From NCBI GenBank assembly GCA_011799875.1, contig CM022298.1, positions 288,396,395 to 288,460,394 of the forward strand: a stretch of DNA of 64,000 bases, given 5' to 3'. Source of the DNA: Thinopyrum elongatum. Its lineage: Eukaryota; Streptophyta; Magnoliopsida; Poales; Poaceae. Made by a program: the position numbers and the translations under genes. This document shows, in pieces, positions 34,566-45,179 of this stretch (position 1 is its first letter; every line of letters starts with the position of its first letter). The notes under the pieces are model-generated. The model was not told where the DNA came from. It worked only from the letters and a program-made list of their open reading frames with translations, and did no database searches.

Positions 34566-37556
34566 GATCTGGCCCTGAACTCCTTCCTTCATATTTCGGC
34601 CTTCATCGTCATCTGCGAGGCCTTCTTGCGAGTGCGTCGCATTTTGGCTTGTGGCTGAAGGTATTCAACATCAAGCCGAAGATAGTCGACGGCCAACAGG
34701 CGGACTGCGGCGGGGCGATGATTAGTAAACTCGCCCGGGTCAAGTGGCCGAAGGACACATTCATAGATACTCTCAAAGTTTGGCAGAAGGAGTGGTTCAA
34801 TATCACAGAGCCATAGGATGCGGCCTGGACGGCGGCACCCAAATTTAGATCCGGACCCCCGGCAAGGCTAACCTCGTGGACCAAGAAGGGCCTTGGCTGG
34901 GGGTCCACCATGAAGGTGGAGTCGCTGCAGAAGCGCATCTCCAACGTGATAAAGGCAGGCGCCAAGCTGACCAATGTGGTTCAGGTGATGCTCTGCCGCC
35001 GCCTCCTCCCCTGCCAGCAAAGGGCCACCCCAATGTGGTCTTACAAACTCAAGGATCCGGCCATCGTGCAATACTTCTACGGCACCACCCACGACAAGCT
35101 GTGGAAGGTGTTATTTAAGCCTCAGAAGGCATGGCCGGCCAAGGAGGAAGACATCGGCCTCGATGCCGCGCACCCCCCAAAGGAGGTAACAAAGTTCTAT
35201 CCGCTCTATGTTTGGATGTTTGCATTCCAGGAGATTTAACCCTCATTTTCTTACTTCCACAGGGCTGGCTCGAGAAGGCCAAGAAGATCAAGATCCCAGC
35301 CCCGCTGCCCGAAGACCCCCGGTCGGCTTTGCTGGGGGAGATGCTGACCGTGGCGCCGTACAAGGCGCCAGAGAAGAAAGAAAAGAAGAAGAAGAAGAAG
35401 AAAGAGGCGCAGGAGGCCAGGGAAGGCCTCCGCCCAAGAGGGCATCCAGATAGCAAATCCGGAGACACCCAGGCTCCCTCCGCTCAAGAGGGGGGGCAGC
35501 AAGAGGACAAGGAGGAGAGCGACTCCTCCCGTTGGAAGAAGAGGGCGACATCGGATGACACTCAGGAGGAGGAGCCTCCTCATGCCCCAAAGAAACAGTA
35601 CAGGCCCAAGCTGGTCCTACCTGACGACAACTCGGATTCCGACGAGGAGTCCGTACCGTCCGAAGAGGTTCCGGAGAGGAACCCCAGGGTCAAGCCCCCT
35701 GCCAAAAGGTATGAATTCAGATATTCTCTAGACGCTTGTTTCATTAGTCTATTGTTGATAGCATAGGTACATTTCATCTAACAGCCCACCGCGCGCCCAC
35801 CCTACTGACCAAACCTCAGAGGGGACTTCTCTGCCAGCCAAACTAGTGGAGAGCGGGTCTGCATCGCGTTCTATGCCTCCCCTGGTCATCGGGGAGACCG
35901 GGGAGGTTCTATCCCGAATGACCCCTCCTGGCCCGGACACGGGAGGTGGTGGTGACGAGATCATGGCCAAGGCTAACACCTCGGTCACCTAAGACCAGGA
36001 GGAGGGATCCCTCCTGGTGAACAAAGAGGGGAGCTTGGCCAATCCGAGCCCTCCCAAAAGACAATCCCGGAACCCCAAGGCCCTCGAAGGCATCAATTCC
36101 GCCCTCTACTGAGGGGGAAGCCGAGGCCCCACTGCCAGTGCCGAACACTGACGATCAGGCTGCGGCAGGGTGGCCGGATGTGATGGAGGAGGCTGTGAAC
36201 AACTCCTCCATCGCCGCGGAACATCGCGCCCTAATGGGTGTGGTTCTACAAAGTATTCGGTCTATCAACAGCGGACTGAAGGAAGCCTTCGGTGGCCTCC
36301 TGGCGGGCTTCGAGGTAAGCCATGTAACATTCTTTCCATAGAGCAGATTTGGTGAAAAAAGTTTGAGCAGTCCTTGTATATGGCAGCCCCTGAAACTCGG
36401 TTAGGATTGAAAGACCTGATAGAGGATCGAAAATCATTGAATCAAGAGTTTGAATGATGTGATTCTTTTGTTATTGCAGGCCTCGTCTTTCGCGGCGGCT
36501 GCTAATGCCGCGGCACTGGATGAGATGAATCGGAAGCTCAAAAGCTCCGATGAGGAGCTCGACCTTGTCAACAAGTAGTTTGACGAAGAGCAAGGTTAGC
36601 CCGGTCGGTACTTTACATTCCACTTGTCGAGCAAAGTGTTCGGGATTATTCCTAAGCAATAGGTGCTTAATTATGTTTGCAGCTGTCGCTGCGGAGGTCG
36701 AGGGCCTCAAGGCCGAACTGGAGAAGGCCAAGAAGTAGGCGGCCGAACAGAAGGTGGCAGCCGAGCGAGCGGCCGCTGAACTCAAGACAGTGAAAACCAT
36801 GAGTGGGAAGCACGAGGCCAGAGTGGCCGAAGTGCAGCAAGAGCTCAAGCATGTCATCACTAAATGTGAGGACCTTGAGCAGAAGAATAAGGGTTAGGCC
36901 TCCGAGCTGTCCAAGGTGAAGCAGGAGATCTAGGAGGCGAGGACGGAGACACAGGGCGCTCGAGAAGAGCTCTGTCAAGTGAAGCAAATTGCTGATGGTA
37001 AGCCGTACTTACTGCAGAGTGCCTTTGGCGGCCACAGGTTCGCATTGCTCACATGAGTCTGGCGTTCCTCAGGCGCATTTGCGGATCTCCCGAGGAGTGC
37101 AGCGGATCCGGCGAGGCACTATGCAGCTCGGGAGGGTGATACTGAACACCAGTTGTTCTGGGCGCAGTTCCAGGCGCCCAAACACCCTCCCCTCCTGAGC
37201 AACCAAATGAAGCAGCTGATGGAGCTGCATCGGATGGTTGAGCCAGCCATGAAGGACCTCTGTGTCCGGCTGTGGCCCGCAGAGCCAATACCGAGTAGTT
37301 ACTTCGGCCTGGTGCAGAAGTTGAGCGACGCGCCCTCCCGGGTTGATACTGTGAAGCGCTCCGCATGCATCGGAGGAGCTCGGATGGCCTTTCAGAAGAC
37401 CATGGTGCATTGGCTAAGATCAAGCCAGTTGAGATGGCCATTGGTCCCCCGCCTGCTGGAAATGAGCATCCTCGTCCCGAGCAGTATTTCCCCATTGTGA
37501 TGGGTGGTGCTCGGGCGATAGAGGACCAGTGTCCCAGAGATGTAATCCTTGAATGA
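34566..37556 (+). pseudogene. Element E antisense gene, copy 2 (5' truncated)
   Basis: It begins inside the gypsy-type domain (LNSFLHISAFIVICEAFL), with frame breaks, then VESLQKRISNVIKAGAKLTN and YGTTHDKLWKVLFKPQKAWP. Splice sites parallel copy 1: donor GAG-GTAACA at 35188, acceptor CCACAG at 35262, donor AAAAG-GTATGA at 35709, donor GAG-GTAAGC at 36314, acceptor TTGCAG at 36480, donor GATG-GTAAGC at 36998. Exon products are a Lys/Glu-rich linker, an acidic Ser-rich tract, a coiled coil with several stops, and the C-terminal domain (HPPLLSNQMKQLMELHRMVE) also seen in copy 1. The two copies are clearly diverged. Confidence 0.7.
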
Positions 37557-38738
37557 ACTATCATGTATTAAATGGCAATTAGACCTTTTGCTTTATAATG
37601 CGGTCCTTTGTATCGTTTATCATACTTGAATCTGTTTCAATTTTATTTTGACTCCTGTGTGGCCGTTTTGAATCTGAAAGTTACCAGTCGTCGGCTTTAG
37701 CCCCCATGTAGATACTACGAGGGGTGTCTCGTCTCCGCAATGTGACCCTTAGCCGACATCTCGGTGCCCGGAGGCGGTAGTGCGTGAGGGAAACAAGGCA
37801 ATCAGACTATGCGGTTTTATTACCTTACTTGGCCATAGGAGCTTGACTGCGGCGGCTAGTGACTAGCCCCCAGTGTTTTGTGATGTTCAGGAGAGCCGAG
37901 GCATATGCCTTTATCACGTGGTTTGTGCAAATACAAACCCTTCGTATAACACGGGGTAATCACTATCGATTTTGAGTTTAACACCTGTCATCGGATCACC
38001 GACCAGTTCTCGCTTATTATGACAGTCAGTTTTTGGCTTTCTCCACTGAGGTACTTAACCAGGCTAGCCAGAAGTACAATCGAGTGGTTCTCCCTTTTCC
38101 TTCCTTGCCGAACGCGCAGAACGTAAGAAGGTAAGCACAGGAGCCACGCAACCCAACTATTGACCCAAGACATAATTCGGAACTGATTCATATAATGCAA
38201 TATCCGAGATGCCGAACACATAGAGAGAGTGTAGTGCCGGACTTGATGCATAGGGCGAGTATTACAATCGAGCCCTCGGTCTATTAGTCGATTGCATTGT
38301 AGAGAAAATGTGTGCCGAGCTAGTCGAAGAGCGGAAATAAAAGGGGTTCAATAGAAATGAGTGCAAGATGACCGTAGAAGGTGGTCTTTATTTCCAATGA
38401 GCTCAGGACGTCCATCCGTACAATTCGAACTACCAAGGCATCTGTTACAGGTACTTCATAAAAAAGAGAAAAAAGATTTTACAGATGAAAGGTTTACACA
38501 GGGCCTTAATGCGTGGGTTGAAGCCTCTATTGTGCCCTGCTGCACGTCTGCGCCTTTGCTTCTGTTTGGGAGGAAGAACTCCATGGAGGGGGGAGGGGTG
38601 ATCAGCATAGGCCCTTGACAAGGAGCCTTGAGAGGTCGCCGTGCTGTCCTAGCTTAATGTTGGATAGGTCCTAGATGGTACCTATTGTCATCCGAAGACG
38701 TGTGTGACCATGGTTTGGTTAAGCCGAACACTTGGTGT
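37557..38738. other. Spacer between antisense copy 2 and protease
   Basis: The left half repeats 34003-34565. The right half (about 38320-38738) has no counterpart after copy 1 and no recognised gene. The reverse transcriptase and integrase that should lie here in an intact element are missing. Confidence 0.6.
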
Positions 38739-39462
38739 TTAGTTTATTTTAGGCCCCACGGTAGCCCATGGTATCTTGAGCGCGAAGTTGTGCTGGCGAG
38801 GCACGTAGTGTGCGGCTAGGGTGGGCATGCCGTGGCGGGCGTATCCCCATTTATGTCGAACGTAGGGAGGCTCCCTGAATGGGGGCAGGGCTCGAGCCCA
38901 TTTACCTGCTTCTCGGACCTTGATGGCGGGCTGGCACTTTGGCCCTTCGATGCCGGTTTGGTCTTCGTCTTCCAGAGCTGCAGTGTTTTCCTCGGTCCGG
39001 TGTGAGTGCTCTGTATTACCATTGGCCGTGATGACAGCCTTGGGTCCGGGCATTTTTAATTTGAGGTATGCATAGTGGGGGACAACGTTGAAACAAGAAA
39101 ACGTTGTTCGACCCAGGAGTGCGTGATAGCCGCTGTGAAAGGGGACAATGTCGAAGATCAAGTCTTCGCTGCAGAAGTTGTCCGCCGAGCTGAACACCAC
39201 TTCCAGAGTCAGGGTGCTGAGCAGCGGTCCTCCATGCCTGGGATTACCCCTTTGAAGGTAGTGTTACTAGGTTTGATCCTTGACGGGTCAATGCCCATTT
39301 TCCTCACTGTATCTGCATAAATCAGATTGAGGCTACTGCCTCCGTCCATGAGGACTCTAGTGAGGTGGAACCCATTGATAATGGGGTCGAGAACCAGGGC
39401 CGCCGTTCCTACATGACGGATACTGGTCGAATGGTCCCTGTGGTCGAAGGTGATCGGACATT
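38739..39462 (-). pseudogene. Element E gag-pol fragment with aspartic protease
   Basis: The minus strand encodes CPITFDHRDHSTSIRHVGTA, DPIINGFHLTRVLMDGGSSL with the catalytic DGGSS, then NLIYADTVRKMGIDPSRIKP and, after a frame change near 39200, DLIFDIVPFHSGYHALLGRT and YLKLKMPGPKAVITANGNTE. This is the retropepsin and following linker of a Tat-like polyprotein. The same protein region is on the plus strand at 54333-54598 and 61762-62100, so two elements of one family lie in opposite orientations. Confidence 0.85.
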
Positions 39463-39690
39463 CTAGTAACGAATCACCAAAAGCCTCAATATGTGTAGCA
39501 CCTATAGCAAGCAACATCTCTAGGCCGAATAACAATGCTTCGTATTCGGCTTGATTATTTGTGCAAAAATATTCTAAGCGCCATGAGGCTTCAAAAACAG
39601 CACCATGAGGAGATATGTAAACAATACCAACACCTTGGCCATTGCTACAAACTGCGTTCTGAATCGCTGCGTGTACGACTCCTCCAACCG
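39463..39690 (-). pseudogene. RNase H fragment fused to the protease fragment
   Basis: In the same open frame as the protease, the minus strand encodes GVGIVYISPHGAVFEASWRL, then TNNQAEYEALLFGLEMLLAI and HIEAFGDSLL. TNNQAEYEA holds the catalytic Glu and FGDS the Asp of a Gypsy-type RNase H. In a normal polyprotein RNase H lies after protease and reverse transcriptase, not before, so this is a recombination scrap. Confidence 0.75.
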
Positions 39691-39827
39691 CGTTCCTGCA
39701 ACGCTTCCGCATCGCGATCTTCAAGGGTATGAAGATGCACTCCTCTCTCTCTCGTTGCTAGTCTCTCCATAGATTGATCTTGGTGATGCGTAGGAATTTT
39801 TTTGATTTACTACTACGTACCCCAACA
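39691..39827 (-). repeat. LTR start fragment (unknown family)
   Basis: On the minus strand it begins TGTTGGGGTACGTAGTAGTA, then CAAAAAAATTCCTACGCATC and AGCAACGAGAGAGAGAGGAG. This is the opening of a Triticeae LTR family I recognise by sequence but cannot name with certainty. Only about 137 bp remain before it joins RNase H coding sequence. Confidence 0.55.
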
Positions 39828-40131
39828 CCTTGTTCCAGGCATCACGACCTGACAGACCAGTTGCGGTTGAGTCCCGCACGAGGGCCGGGCCCTAAAGACA
39901 TAGAGCATTTTCGGCAAGCAAGAAAAAGAGGGGCGAACCTCATAAGGAAACACGGGGAGAAGGTTCATAGTGTAAATTAGAAAGGCATCACTGAAAACGC
40001 AAAGGGTGTCAATTCTTTCACGCACCCCTCGCGGGGTTTACATTGATCCATCACAGATAGAAGACGGGATAGAGATGAAGCTCCAGGGAGATGCGCCTCG
40101 GAGTCGCGTGAACTCCTCACAAGTTGCGGCG
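39828..40131 (+). other. Element F internal region, diverged repeat copy
   Basis: No gene. TTGTTCCAGGCATCACGACC and a later TTTCACGCACCCCTCGCGGG resemble, in the same order, 40578 and 40764 onward, so this is an older copy of the block that ends the 253-bp repeat. Confidence 0.5.
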
Positions 40132-40637
40132 GCATCACGCTGCGCCCAAAAAGCTAAGTTAACCGTCTGCACAGCTCGGAGGTCTTGGTAGTGTTCCCTC
40201 TCTTCGTAACTTCGTCTAGGGCGGAAGCCTCTTTCCCCGCGTGAGCCGCTTGCGCATCAAGGAGGGCCTCCTGAGCATCACGCCTCAGGAGCTCTTACCA
40301 GACCTCGGGCCCCTCAACTCCTGGTCTTGTTCCAGGCATCACGACATGACATACCAGTGACAGCTGAGGCTTGCTTGGGCGGCCGCATCACGCTGCGCCC
40401 AAAAAGTTAAGTTAACCGTCCGCGCGGCTCGGAGGTCTTGGTAGCGTTCCCTCTCTTCGTAACCTCGTCTAGGGCGGAAGCTTCTTTCCCCGCGTGAGCC
40501 GCTTGCGCATAAAGGGGGGCCTCCTGAGCATCACGCCTCAGGAGCTCTTACCGGACCTCGGGCCCCTCAACTCCTGGTCTTGTTCCAGGCATCATGACAT
40601 GACATACCAGCGACAGCTGAGGCTTGCTCGGGGGCTG
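40132..40637 (+). repeat. 253-bp tandem duplication in element F
   Basis: Unit 1 is 40132-40384 and unit 2 is 40385-40637. Both read GCATCACGCTGCGCCCAAAA through CTTGTTCCAGGCATCA to the end of the unit, with only scattered base changes. It is non-coding as far as I can see. Confidence 0.85.
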
Positions 40638-40875
40638 GGTCCTAGCGAGGTAGTGCGTTGGGGTAACCGTGAAGAAGGGGACAAGCCCAATGAAGAATGC
40701 CGAGATCGAACTTAATTTCGAACCACAAAAGCATTAAAGATAAAGCGCAAGGGCCAGAGTTTCTTACACGCCCCCACGGGGCCCATGTCATTGTGATGCA
40801 GGAATAAAAAAAATAAAAGAAGCCTCCTCGCGAAGGCCACCGCTCCCAGGGCACCGGCTCCGACGCCGCCTGCGC

Positions 40876-41664
40876 CTAGTTGAAGTCCTCCTTCTTGACG
40901 CAGGGGCGTGGGGAGTCATCAGAATCGTTTTATTTTCCACTCCCCCTGTGGGAGGTACTGGCGGTGCCGCCGATGCCATCGCCGGAGGAGCTGCCGCTGT
41001 CGCTCTCCATGCAGCAGTCCAGGTGGGTGCCAGCCTCCCCGAAGGTCTTCACGAAGAGCGTGGCGGCCCCATCGTACTTGAAGTGGAGGACATGCCCCTC
41101 CTTCAAGCCGCGGGCGAGGGCGAACGACTTCCACCATCTCTTTAGGAACATGAAGCCGGGGGAGGTAAACTCTGTCGCCACCCAGGAGGAGCCGTTGCAG
41201 CAGCCATCTGGCTACATCCACAGGCCCAGGGGTGTGCGGCCCACCATCTCCTCCGCGAAGGAGTCCGGGAGCCGAAGCCAGGTGCGGGGCTAGCAAACCA
41301 TACCCACGACAAACTCACGGGCCGAGTCGGAGGAGTGGCTCCACGCTCGGGGCGGCCGGGTGGCTGCACCATCTCTTCCCCTCGGCCACGGCCGCTTCGG
41401 CCCCCGCGCCCGTGGGCGGAGTTCCTCCCACAACTGCCTGAATTGGCGTAGGCCGCCAATGGAGGATGCCCGCGCCCTCGGGGAGGCGCCCCAAGCACGG
41501 CGGTGGACTTGCATGGGCGGCCCTTCCCCCTCGCTGGCTTCGGCGGCGCCGCCTCGTCCAGCGTCGCCTTTCCCTTCTCCGCAGTGGAGAACCTTCTCAA
41601 GGGCACCATCGCTGCAATGGTGGCGAATGGAGATGGAGAGGCGCGAGCAGAAAAAATGATCCAA
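40876..41664 (-). pseudogene. B3-domain protein gene, antisense in element F
   Basis: A 263-codon minus-strand frame has three in-frame stops (41290-41292, 41212-41214, 40930-40932). The N-terminal part is Arg/Pro/Gly-rich. Then WLRLPDSFAEEMVGRTPLGL, SSWVATEFTSPGFMFLKRWW and KSFALARGLKEGHVLHFKYD, GAATLFVKTF follow the pattern of a plant B3 DNA-binding domain of the REM kind (P-x-F at the start, GW/WW-x-F, L-x-EGH-x-L-x-F-x-YDG at the end). A Ser-rich tail ends CVKKEDFN. It could be a captured host transcription-factor gene or a domain native to this element family. Confidence 0.7.
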
Positions 41665-41947
41665 GGGGTCAGTCCCCTCGCCCTTATATAGCGTTTAATG
41701 GGGGCCGGTCCGTGCCCCTTCGCCTTTTGGAGAAGAGCGAGACAAGTAGAGCAATGATGGCCCCGCGCAGCGCCTGCTAGGCTTTATGTCAGCTCGGGAA
41801 ATTGCCGAGGTGTCGTGGGGGAAGTGGGGGCGTCCCACACCCCATTGTGCGCCACGCGTCAAGCCTGGCCTGCAGGCGGTTAGGGCCCATGCCGTTTCGC
41901 CCCTTCCTCCTCGGGCGGAGTCGTGTGCACCGCAGGCCCGGGGCTAC

Positions 41948-42863
41948 TGTCGGGCCCATGGGACTGGGGGTACCCAGGCCCGTCAGCCTGCGGCCCAGGG
42001 CGTGGCGCCGCCAGAAGGCCCAAGCTAGCCCACCACTAGGGCTTCGCAAGCGGAACCCTCGTGAAACCTCGCGAGGTGAGCGTCATCAAGAGCCTCGCGA
42101 GGCCCTCTTGCGAGATGGCTTCACGAGGCAGCCTCCCTAGGCCACTCGCGGAGGCGTGCATACCAAGGGTCATGCGACGGAGCTGCACGGCCCTGCGTCT
42201 TCACGTGGGTGAAGCGCGTGGTGATGAGTGCGGCCAGAGGGGCGCCAGCAGGCGCGGATGAGGAGGCTTTCCTCTTTCGTGCTAAGGGAGCATGGGCAGC
42301 GCACCAGTTCCTGAAGCAATACCCAAAGGTTGCTGCTTTTGTGCTAGAAGACTAGGACGGTGAGCTCGACAGGACGGAGGTCATCACCGAGCCCACCGGC
42401 ACATCATGGCAGGAAGCTTTAGCAGGCAAAGACCACCTTTAGTCAGGATAATCTGTACTGTTGTCCCCCTTCAAAATTGGCGGTCATCTCAACCCTTCCC
42501 GCCATGTGTTTTCGGGGGAAGAGGACCAAGGCCAGTATAGTTAGGGCGCCGCCATAGAAGGGGATCGGATCCTGAAGGCACCGGATCGAGTTCTGTAGCC
42601 TCCTGAGGCTGCTCACCCTTTGTATTCTCATACCCATCCTCCCTCGCGAGGCAATCCAACCACAAAGTATGAGTAGGGTCTTACACCGCAAGGTGGCCTG
42701 AACCTGGGTAAACTGTCATGTTTGTAGTTCATCTTCCCTCTTACATGAGCATGCCGGAGCATCGCCGTGAGGTAGTGAGTAGCGAGATAGGGCTTAGCGA
42801 GGTTCAGCGAGCATACCCCAGAGTTTGAACCTTTCTTGGGTCCCCGGAGCCCCGATTCCGACA
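41948..42863 (+). repeat. Element F 3' LTR
   Basis: 916 bp, TGTCGGGCCCATGGGACTGG to CCCCGATTCCGACA, with inverted ends TGTCGG/CCGACA. The block with GAGTAGGGTCTTACACCGC and CTGAACCTGGGTAAAC at about 42670-42715 matches the R/U5 block of element N and sets the plus orientation. It contains several CTCGCGAGG palindromes. Confidence 0.85.
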
Positions 42864-43249
42864 GATTAGAATCACTTATGCATTACAAAGATAATCTCAC
42901 TTATTTTTATGTTTTCATGCATGTCAAGTATTGAACGTGATCAAAATGAATATGAGAATGGGCGCACGAGAGGAATATTGCGGAACAATCCACTAGCTAG
43001 CAAACTTGGCATGGTGGAGGATGGCCTATCTTATTCACCCATCAAGGAGCTTGCTCTAACTTGGCAAGGTTGTTTTTGGTCGCACATATCTTGCATATGA
43101 CCTCTTGCATTACTTCAACTTTGTTACACCACCATCTGCTTAGTTTAAGCATCATATATGAGTATATGACATGCCTATCCATTTTCTATACCTATTCCAT
43201 GTGTCATCATACTATGTTTTTTCAGTCAAATGTTGTTCTTTCGTAATAG

Positions 43250-43516
43250 ATGTCCAAAACGAAGAGGGTGAGTGCCGATCCTGAAGGAGTACAAACTAAG
43301 TATTTGGAAAAGGCAGTGATACCTGATAAATCAGGTAGATCAGCAGCCCTAGAAAACACATGCCCAACTGTACCACACTTTACCCCTACTCCACTGGCCA
43401 AAGCCCTATTAGAAATGCAGAGAGCCCAGCGTCATTTACTGTCTATGATATCAATTCAAAATTTGAACTCCTACATTTATGCATGTGCCTTACCATCTCT
43501 CTTGTATGAAAACTAA
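43250..43516 (+). pseudogene. CACTA second-ORF exon (fragment)
   Basis: After a possible TAATAG acceptor the frame gives MSKTKRVSADPEGVQTKYLE, SGRSAALENTCPTVPHFTPT and AKALLEMQRAQRHLL. No domain is recognised. Its place upstream of the sub-terminal array suits the accessory (TnpA-like) protein of a CACTA element. The true exon may end before 43440, as the later residues look like intron translation. Confidence 0.5.
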
Positions 43517-43772
43517 TTTTAGATGAATCTCCATTCTCAAAGGATCTCACAACAATACTAGGCACTGCATTGCTCTTGTCAGTACCTCTTGCCCTTTATC
43601 AGCATACTTACACTCATTGTTGTTTGATTATGTAGCATCACTATAAATGTTCGCTTCCTAATCCTCCCTTTGCTCAAAATTATAAGATCTATATTTACTC
43701 TTACATAAATGTAGAATTAACACAATGGTTATGAAGTTCTGGATTGCATATGTAAGTACCTGTTGTCATGTA

Positions 43773-43875
43773 CTCCCTCCGTATCGAATTAATTGATGCT
43801 CAATTGGATGTATTTAGAACTTAAGTAGTGCTATATACATCCATTTGAGCGACAAGTAATAACAAACGGTGGTAG
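43773..43875. mobile_element. Stowaway MITE (103 bp)
   Basis: CTCCCTCCGTATCGAATTAA at the left and ACAAACGGTGGTAG at the right are imperfect inverted ends; TA is duplicated at 43771-43772 and 43876-43877. The ATTGATGCTCAATTGGATGT core is of the Thalos-like kind. It lies in intron-like sequence of the CACTA accessory gene. Confidence 0.82.
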
Positions 43876-44556
43876 TATTACTGTACTTGCATTGCGAGAT
43901 AGTTGATTGTCTAGCATTACTCTGCATCTTATCTGCCCTACACTCCACTTTCTCCAAATTATCATAGCTACATTTACTCTTACCAAAATGTTGAATAAAC
44001 CCAATGCCAGTGCACACGTTGAGGTCTGCATTCCTCTTGTCAGTACCTTTTGCCTTGTAACATTGTACAAAATTAATAGGTATTTGATTATGTATCATCA
44101 CTCTACACCTGAGCTTCATTATCCTCTATTCCTTCCAATATTATTAGATCTATATTTACTCTTTATAAAATGTAGAATAAAGGCAATGCTTATGAAGAAG
44201 TTTCTTTGGGGAATTTCTTGAATTATCCTTCCATCGACATGGACAAGGGCTTTGTCCAGCCCGTGTTAACATGTAATGTAAGTTCATCCTTCTAAAGCCT
44301 TCAAACTTTGTTCTAGTATAGATTTGGATAGGCATCATTTCCACCACTGCTGTTTACTTTGGTGTTTACATCTGATCGGATATTTGCAACAACTGTCAGT
44401 TTCAAATTGTAGTTGTAAAAACATGTTCCTTATGAAGAACAGATCCATTTATTATCGTATTTGCCAATATAAAATGTGACGGAATTGTCAGCACACTGAC
44501 TATCATTGCCTATATATTTGTGAAACCTGTTATGTGTCTCCTTGTTTCTCTTTCAG
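43876..44556 (+). other. Intron-like sequence in the CACTA accessory gene
   Basis: No gene. Part of it is a diverged direct repeat: TCAGTACCTCTTGCCCTTTA (43579) and TCAGTACCTTTTGCCTTGTA (44040), each followed by a GATTATGTA..ATCACT string and a TATTTACTCTT string. The right edge is a pyrimidine tract ending TTTCAG. Confidence 0.5.
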
Positions 44557-44715
44557 AGTAATATGTCTTATGCCAGACAGAACTTTAGGGAAGATAGTGA
44601 GCCAAACCATCTTGAAGAGAGCGAGATGACCCCATGGTCATGTCTTGATGAAGACAGTGAGTTGAAGCTAGTCACCAGCAGCTGTGAGACAACCTCTGTG
44701 CAGTTGCTGCCTTAA
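44557..44715 (+). pseudogene. CACTA accessory gene, last exon
   Basis: Open frame after a CTCTTTCAG acceptor: SNMSYARQNFREDSEPNHLE, then an acidic tail to SVQLLP and TAA at 44713-44715. It is acidic and Ser-rich with no known domain. The position just before the sub-terminal array fits the 3' end of a CACTA gene. Confidence 0.5.
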
Positions 44716-45179
44716 TCAGTTCAACTTCTTCAGTCTCAAATTAAATAAAAAAGGCTTGGTTCAGCTCAGCTCTGACTTGATGTCAATGATGTAAAGAAGA
44801 TCTCAGAGGATAGCCATGCACGCTTTCTTGCTACGTAGCTAGGGTTTGAGCATCTATCTTTCAGACAACTATGGTCTCATCAGCTTGTTCTGCTGCTTGC
44901 AGTGCACCTCCACGGCAGGCCTAATGCCTTCTGAAGTGCTGTCAGTTTTGTATATTCTTTTGTCGGCGCATTTATATGCACTGGTGGCGACCTTTGATGC
45001 CTAGTGTTTGTAATCCGCGCTCTCGTTGCGCTTTATTATGATCGGTGGCGAACTTTGATGCCCAATGGATGTAATATGCCGTAATTTCTTTATTGTATAG
45101 TCTTGGATTATTCTTAGGGGGTATGTTGTAATTTAAGCCGGAAGCTTCAACGGATCTCAACATTGTCGGTCTATCAGGT
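44716..45179 (+). other. CACTA 3' untranslated region
   Basis: No gene. A direct repeat GGTGGCGACCTTTGATGCCT / GGTGGCGAACTTTGATGCCC (44986 and 45046) is visible. Its wording is familiar from the 3' region of Triticeae CACTA elements. Confidence 0.5.

Larger units (their letters stand above)
29600..39462 (-). mobile_element. Element E: Tat-like Gypsy retrotransposon, rearranged
   Basis: Minus-strand element with a 3' LTR at 29600-30096, two tandem copies of a plus-strand (antisense) gene, and a minus-strand gag-protease piece at 38739-39462. Reverse transcriptase, integrase and 5' LTR are absent. Order (protease upstream, antisense gene next to the 3' LTR) fits Tat-lineage elements such as Retand and Grande, which are known for antisense ORFs near the 3' LTR. 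The tandem repetition of the antisense region suggests unequal recombination between two copies. The right end is a chimeric junction with an RNase H fragment. Confidence 0.8.
39828..42863 (+). mobile_element. Element F: 3' part of a Tat-like LTR element
   Basis: It is defined by the 3' LTR at 41948-42863 preceded by the purine tract GGCCCGGGGCTAC. Internal sequence to the left carries a 253-bp tandem repeat and a minus-strand B3-domain pseudogene next to the LTR, the same layout (antisense gene beside the 3' LTR) as elements N and E. The 5' half and 5' LTR are missing. Base composition is GC-rich, unlike the AT-rich Athila neighbours. Confidence 0.65.

Noticed and set aside
35380..35410. AAG repeat (poly-Lys) as a microsatellite locus
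   Set aside because: Short and within the Lys/Glu-rich linker exon of the antisense gene, where such codons are expected.
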